64,000 bases of DNA from Thiohalomonas denitrificans (GTDB taxonomy: Bacteria > Pseudomonadota > Gammaproteobacteria > Thiohalomonadales > Thiohalomonadaceae). Under the pieces are notes generated by a model. It was not told the DNA's origin. It saw only the letters and a program-made list of their open reading frames with translations, and did not search any database. Of this stretch, positions 60,130 to 64,000 are shown piece after piece (the first letter of the stretch is position 1; each line of letters starts with the position of its first letter). Position numbers and translations under genes: made by a program. Location: positions 1 through 64,000 of the forward strand of contig DYFR01000020.1 of assembly GCA_020725115.1 (NCBI GenBank). Direction: 5' to 3'.

Positions 60130-60255
60130 CTAAATAGGCGTTCCGAATTCGTGACCAGGCATAGGGCGCCCCATGGGCGCCGTGCTGCGGCGGGCGCGGC
60201 CCGCCCTATGACACACCGACGATGAGGTGGACACCAATTCGGAGCACTTATTTAG
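60130..60255. repeat. MITE-like element with 20-bp inverted ends
   Basis: The left end CTAAATAGGCGTTCCGAATT and right end AATTCGGAGCACTTATTTAG are inverted copies with three mismatches. The 85-bp centre has its own GC-rich palindrome (CATAGGGCG ... CGCCCTATG). The right end supplies the TAA stop codon of the NlpC gene. No clear target duplication is seen. Confidence 0.65.
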
Positions 60256-60713
60256 AAGCGTCCCACCTTGACCAGGCGTTTGTTCCAGTAATCGTTGGAC
60301 AGGGAGGCGTACTCCACCTGCTTGCCGCTGGAGGGGGCATGGACGAAGCGGCCGTTGCCCAGGTAGATGCCGACGTGGGACGGCTTGCCGTCGATATGGA
60401 AGAACAACAGGTCACCCGGCGCCTTCTGTGCCACAGACACCGCGCGGGTGCGGGAATACTGTTCGGTGGTGCTGCGCGGCACCATCCGCCCGGCCTGGCC
60501 GTAGGAGTACTGCACCAGCCCGCTGCAATCGAAACCGCGTGGGGTATTGCCGCCGTAACGGTAGGGCTTGCCCACCATCTGCTGCGCCACGGCCACCGCC
60601 CGCGGCGTGGCCGCCGGCTCGGGCGCCCGTTGTGCCGCCGGCTGCGCCGGCGGATGCAAGGAACCACAACCGGTCAGCAGGGCCAGGGCCAGAAAGGCGA
60701 GCAGTCGGGGCAT
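60252..60713 (-). CDS. NlpC/P60 family lipoprotein endopeptidase
   Basis: A 153-residue lipoprotein: signal with LLTGC (lipidated Cys16), a short Pro/Ala linker (residues 21-38), and an NlpC/P60 cysteine-peptidase domain. Catalytic residues are visible in RGFDCSGLVQYS (Cys), PSHVGIYLGN (His) and FVHAPSSG (His). It probably cleaves peptidoglycan stem peptides in the outer periplasm. The stop codon is part of an inverted-repeat element. Confidence 0.93.
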   Translation of the reverse strand: MPRLLAFLALALLTGCGSLHPPAQPAAQRAPEPAATPRAVAVAQQMVGKPYRYGGNTPRGFDCSGLVQYSYGQAGRMVPRSTTEQYSRTRAVSVAQKAPGDLLFFHIDGKPSHVGIYLGNGRFVHAPSSGKQVEYASLSNDYWNKRLVKVGRF

Positions 60714-61032
60714 GGGGTGTCCTCGTGATTGCGGGGATTTCAGGGAGGATAGCGCATTGTGGGGTTGGGCTCACCAGTGGTGAGCGTATTTGAATAGGCG
60801 TTAAAAAGTAGAGTTGTGCGCTGACACACCCTGATTTAGGCGGGAGATTCAGTCCCCCACTACGGGTTTGTTGCGCTACCGCGCAGTTTTATTAGGTCGG
60901 GGTTCCGCCCCCGTACGACGTGTTGCTTTTCTTTGGCGGAGCAAAGAAAGTGACCCGGGCGCGGGGCGGCTCCCCGCATCAATATTAATCCGCGAAGCGC
61001 ACATACCTTCCTTCAACAAACGCCGAAACAGC
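60714..61032. other. Gene-free intergenic region with a common dispersed repeat
   Basis: About 320 bases. The middle (about 60893-60996) holds TTGCTTTTCTTTGGCGGAGC, AAAGAAAGTGACCCGGG and GGGGCGGCTCCCC, a repeat type scattered in many proteobacterial genomes. A hairpin TTTCTTTG...CAAAGAAA is its core. No gene is supported. Confidence 0.6.
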
Positions 61033-62907
61033 CTACCGCCGCGTCAAACTCCCCAACACCACCTTATGCGGTTTCAGCCGCCCCATCACATGCATCTCGC
61101 AGCGCTTGCAGTCGAACTCCAGGCGCAGGTTCTCGCCCGCGCTGATCAGCGTCATCGGATCGGGCCTGATGCCCTTCACCTGCTTGGGGCAGAGGTTGAA
61201 ACTGAAGCGCACACAGTGCTTGGTGATCATCAGCGACACCTCGCCGCGCTCCACGTTGCACTCGTAGGCATCCTCGATCAGACGCACGCCGTGACGAATG
61301 TAGAAGTCGCGGGCGCGGCGGTTGTACACATTCCCGAGATAACTCAGCTCGGTCTGCGGATAGGCCGGCGGCGGATCCGACACGACGGCGCATGCGGGGC
61401 GCCGATACGCGGCATGACGTGCGGCCTCCAGTTTCTCCACCACCTCACGACGCAGGGCGTTGAGTGCGCCGACCGGGATGAACCATGGCGCCGACAGCTT
61501 CAGCACGATGGCCTCCGCAACGAACATCGTATTGCCGAGCTTGCCCAGTTGTTCGCGCAGGGCGGCCTCGGCACGTTCCGTATTCTGCGCCGGCTCATGG
61601 GCCTGCATCAGTTCCGCCGTGGCGCTGACGCCCTCCTCGTCGGTAATGGTCAGCGTGAAGCCCTGCGGCGTCTCGGCAAACCGCATCTGCACACGGATTC
61701 TGCGCTCGGCGGACTTCTTCTCCAGTTGCCGTTCGAATTCCTGATCGCGGTTGCGGTACAGCGTGGTGCCGACGGCGGGCAACAGATGCCTTTCCGCCGG
61801 AAACAGGCGCGTTCCCTCGGCACGGTTGATGCGCGCACCCACCAGTTCGTGCCCGGCGTCGAACCAGGTGAGGCCGTCGCCGTTGTGGATCGGTACCTCG
61901 CTCTCGATCTCGAACCAGTCCGGCCCGACGCGAGTGGCCGTACCGATCGGTTCGCCGGCGAACTTGGGGCTGTCCAGGGCCAGCAGATCCTGGTGGCGCT
62001 CCTGCGTGAAGTAATCGGTGAAGCCGCGATTGAAACTCTTCTCCGGCTGTGGCTGGAACAAGAAGGTGCAGCGCCCGGCGGAGGCGGCGCGGTAGTGCGG
62101 CACCTCGTCGATGATCTCGTCCAGCAGGGTACGGTAGTGGGCGGTGATGTTCTTGACGTAGGACATATCCTTGAGACGGCCCTCGATCTTGAACGAGCTG
62201 ATGCCGGCCTCGGCCAGGGCACGCAGATTGGCGCTCTGGTTGTTGTCCTTGGGCGAGAGCAGATGACGCTCGCGCACAATGATTTCGCCATCACTGTCGG
62301 CCAGGGAAAACGGCAGGCGGCACATCTGCGAGCACTCACCGCGGTTGGCGCTGCGCCCGGTCTGGGCGTGGCTCACATAGCACTGGCCGCTGTAGCTGAC
62401 ACACAGCGCGCCATGCACGAAGAACTCCAACTCCGCGCTGGTCGTCGCCGCGATTTCGCGGATCTGCTGCAGCGACAGCTCGTGCGCCAGCACCACGCGG
62501 GAGAAGCCCACCTGTTCCAGAAAACGCACCTTGGCCGGGGTACGGTTGTCGGCCTGGGTGCTGGCATGCAGGGTGATGGGCGGCAGATCCAGCTCCAGCA
62601 GCCCCATATCCTGAATGATCAGGGCATCGGCGCCGGCCTCGTACACCTGCCGGATGATCTGCTGCGCCTCAGCCATCTCCTCATCGCGCAGTATGGTGTT
62701 GAGGGCAACGAATACCTGGGCCGAGTAACGGTGTGCATAGTCCGCCAGCCGCGCAATGTCGGCGATGGCATTGCCCGCCGCCGCACGCGCCCCGAAGGCC
62801 GGCCCACCGATGTATACCGCATCAGCACCGTGATTGATCGCCTCGATGCCGAACGCCGCATTCCTGGCCGGCGCGAGCAGTTCGAGACGATGACGAGCCG
62901 CAATCAT
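61033..62907 (-). CDS. rlhA: Peptidase U32 family, RlhA-type 23S rRNA hydroxylation protein
   Basis: A 624-residue protein of the U32 family, long form with the DUF3656-like carboxy-terminal part, as in E. coli RlhA (YdcP), needed for hydroxylation of cytidine 2501 of 23S rRNA. Visible: LELLAPARNAAFGIEAINHG, ADAVYIGGPAFGAR, the U32 signature ELEFFVHGALCVSYSGQCYVS split as EFFVHGALCVSYSG and CYVSHAQTGRSANRGEC with cysteines, and a late cysteine pair FDCKRCEMHVMG. The ATG at 62907 overlaps the EAL gene stop (ATGA). Function by homology; other U32 proteins act on tRNA or quinones. Confidence 0.88.
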   Translation of the reverse strand: MIAARHRLELLAPARNAAFGIEAINHGADAVYIGGPAFGARAAAGNAIADIARLADYAHRYSAQVFVALNTILRDEEMAEAQQIIRQVYEAGADALIIQDMGLLELDLPPITLHASTQADNRTPAKVRFLEQVGFSRVVLAHELSLQQIREIAATTSAELEFFVHGALCVSYSGQCYVSHAQTGRSANRGECSQMCRLPFSLADSDGEIIVRERHLLSPKDNNQSANLRALAEAGISSFKIEGRLKDMSYVKNITAHYRTLLDEIIDEVPHYRAASAGRCTFLFQPQPEKSFNRGFTDYFTQERHQDLLALDSPKFAGEPIGTATRVGPDWFEIESEVPIHNGDGLTWFDAGHELVGARINRAEGTRLFPAERHLLPAVGTTLYRNRDQEFERQLEKKSAERRIRVQMRFAETPQGFTLTITDEEGVSATAELMQAHEPAQNTERAEAALREQLGKLGNTMFVAEAIVLKLSAPWFIPVGALNALRREVVEKLEAARHAAYRRPACAVVSDPPPAYPQTELSYLGNVYNRRARDFYIRHGVRLIEDAYECNVERGEVSLMITKHCVRFSFNLCPKQVKGIRPDPMTLISAGENLRLEFDCKRCEMHVMGRLKPHKVVLGSLTRR

Positions 62908-64000
62908 GTTCCGTGTTCCGCAATGAACTGGGTGGCGCGTTCCACCGGCAGCGGATGGCTGAACAGATAACCCTGTGCCTCGTCGCAACCCTCGTGCAGC
63001 ATGAAGGCGCGCTGCTCCTCGGTTTCGATACCTTCGGCAATGGTGGTGAGATCCAGACTGCGGCCAAGGGCGACGACGGCACGGGCGATAGCAGCATCGT
63101 TGGCATCGGATGGGATGCCGCGTACAAAGGACTGATCGATCTTGAGCTTGGAGATGGGCAGCTGCTTGAGATAGGCCAGGGAGGAATAGCCGGTACCGAA
63201 ATCGTCAATGGACAACTCGAAGCCCATGCTGCGCAGTTCGCCCAGCAACTGGATCGACTGCTCCGGATTCTTCATCACAAAACCTTCGGTTACCTCCAGC
63301 TCGATCCAGCACGGGTTGCACTCCGTCTCCGCCAGGGTAGTGCGGATCACCTCAAGCAGGTCGCGCTGATAGAGCTGCTTGCCCGACAGGTTGACCGCGA
63401 TGCGTCCCGCCAGCAGGCCCTGCTCATGCCAGACGCGTGCCTGCCGGAAGGCCGCGTGCAACACCCAGGTGCCAAGCGGGATGATCAGTCCTGATTCTTC
63501 CGCCACCGGGATGAAGCGGCCCGGTGCAATCAGCCCCCCCTCGGGCAGTTTCCAGCGCACCAGCGCCTCCATGCCGATGATCGCGCCGCTGTGCAGATTG
63601 AACTGCGGCTGATAGTGCAGCACAAACTCTTCATTGCGCAGGGCATTGCGCAGATTGGTTTCCATCAGGATGCGGTCGTAGGCCTTCTCGGTCATGTCCT
63701 CGGTATAGAAATGGAAGGCATTGCGCCCCTGCTCCTTGGCCTTGAACATGGCGGTATCGGCATTGCGCAGCAGGGTCTCGGCATCCTTGCCGTCACCGGG
63801 ATAGAGACTGATGCCGATACTGGTGGTGACATACAGCTCACGCTCGCCGATGTGCAATGGTTCCTGCACCACATGGATCAGCTTCTGCGCAATCTGCGAC
63901 ACGTCCTCCACCGAGTGGATGGATTCCAGAATCACGGTGAACTCATCACCGCCCAGCCGCGCCACCGAATCCTCCTCGCGCACCACATGCAGGAAGCGCC
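62904..64000 (-). CDS. GGDEF-EAL domain protein (c-di-GMP turnover), 5' end outside the window
   Basis: Partial: 365 codons to the stop at 62904. The visible part starts near the end of a GGDEF domain with the intact motif ARLGGDEFTVIL, then an EAL domain: EALVRWKLPEGGL, IAVNLSGKQLYQRDL, WIELEVTEGF, LSIDDFGTGYSSL and LKIDQSFVRGI. Metal and catalytic glutamates are present, so phosphodiesterase activity is likely; the GGDEF motif is also intact. Sensor domains are out of view. Its stop overlaps the rlhA start by four bases. Confidence 0.95.
   Translation of the reverse strand, partial: RFLHVVREEDSVARLGGDEFTVILESIHSVEDVSQIAQKLIHVVQEPLHIGERELYVTTSIGISLYPGDGKDAETLLRNADTAMFKAKEQGRNAFHFYTEDMTEKAYDRILMETNLRNALRNEEFVLHYQPQFNLHSGAIIGMEALVRWKLPEGGLIAPGRFIPVAEESGLIIPLGTWVLHAAFRQARVWHEQGLLAGRIAVNLSGKQLYQRDLLEVIRTTLAETECNPCWIELEVTEGFVMKNPEQSIQLLGELRSMGFELSIDDFGTGYSSLAYLKQLPISKLKIDQSFVRGIPSDANDAAIARAVVALGRSLDLTTIAEGIETEEQRAFMLHEGCDEAQGYLFSHPLPVERATQFIAEHGT

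Noticed and set aside
56478..60137. A 1219-codon plus-strand open frame opposite the large dehydrogenase
   Set aside because: Mirror of a real GC-rich gene with five clear cofactor motifs on the other strand; composition (His, Leu, Gly, Gln) is that of a shadow frame.

Overview
The window is 64 kb of dense, high-GC chromosome from a gammaproteobacterium. Gene order matches well-known gammaproteobacterial blocks: glnE-hldE, groESL-fxsA-cutA-dsbD, aroQ-accBC-prmA-dusB-fis-purH-purD, and ygfB-pepP-ubiH-ubiI next to zapA-6S RNA-ygfA and the glycine cleavage genes. A proteobacterial phosphoribulokinase, a proton-pumping pyrophosphatase, a pyrophosphate-type phosphofructokinase and a DsrE-like domain suggest an autotrophic, possibly sulfur-oxidising relative of the Chromatiales/Ectothiorhodospira group. 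The species cannot be fixed from this window, and RuBisCO is not present here. No tRNA, rRNA, CRISPR array, prophage or insertion-sequence transposase was seen.

Layout. 1-7.0 kb (minus): an FAD oxidoreductase cut by the window edge, hldE, a CHCC zinc-finger protein, ilvE, glnE. 7.2-8.7 kb (plus): an ECF sigma factor and an unusual membrane anti-sigma factor carrying a DsrE-like domain. 8.9-11.5 kb (minus): groEL-groES under a perfect CIRCE operator, and fxsA. 11.7-23.4 kb (plus): cutA, a DsbD with two alpha domains, a TlpA-like lipoprotein, aroQ-accB-accC, bacteriohemerythrin, prmA, a zinc-ribbon protein, dusB-fis, purH. 23.5-30.2 kb: second bacteriohemerythrin, a phosphoesterase, an LTA-synthase-like protein, purD and phosphoribulokinase. 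30.4-43 kb (minus): a PfkB kinase, dgkA, then gcvPB/gcvPA/gcvH/gcvT/lipA behind a tandem glycine riboswitch, then ubiI/ubiH/pepP/ygfB. 43-48.9 kb: zapB-like gene-zapA-6S RNA-ygfA, a 45-residue membrane protein, an EVE protein, ilvA, rpiA, a PilZ protein. 49-54.8 kb: soluble pyrophosphatase, membrane H+-pyrophosphatase, PPi-type phosphofructokinase, and an adenylate kinase fused in frame to a histone H1-like lysine/alanine tail. 55-64 kb (minus): a small conserved protein, a GlcG-like secreted protein, a 1282-residue flavin/iron-sulfur dehydrogenase, an NlpC/P60 lipoprotein, rlhA and a GGDEF-EAL protein cut by the window edge.

Two things stand out. First, the adenylate kinase-histone fusion keeps a ribosome-binding site and ATG at the junction, so one locus may make two proteins. 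Second, nearly every operon gap holds one of several families of long imperfect palindromes whose arms are short degenerate tandem repeats (7-nt units of the form GNNNCAA, 8-nt units of the form CGCRGAGR, or a TTTGCG/CATTTGCGGA type). Several copies touch, or even supply, the stop codon of the gene before them. A dead thiol-peroxidase fragment lies inside the glycine-cleavage operon. Pyrophosphate enzymes (ppa, hppA, pfp) and adenylate kinase sit together, pointing to a pyrophosphate-linked energy economy in an organism that also has phosphoribulokinase.
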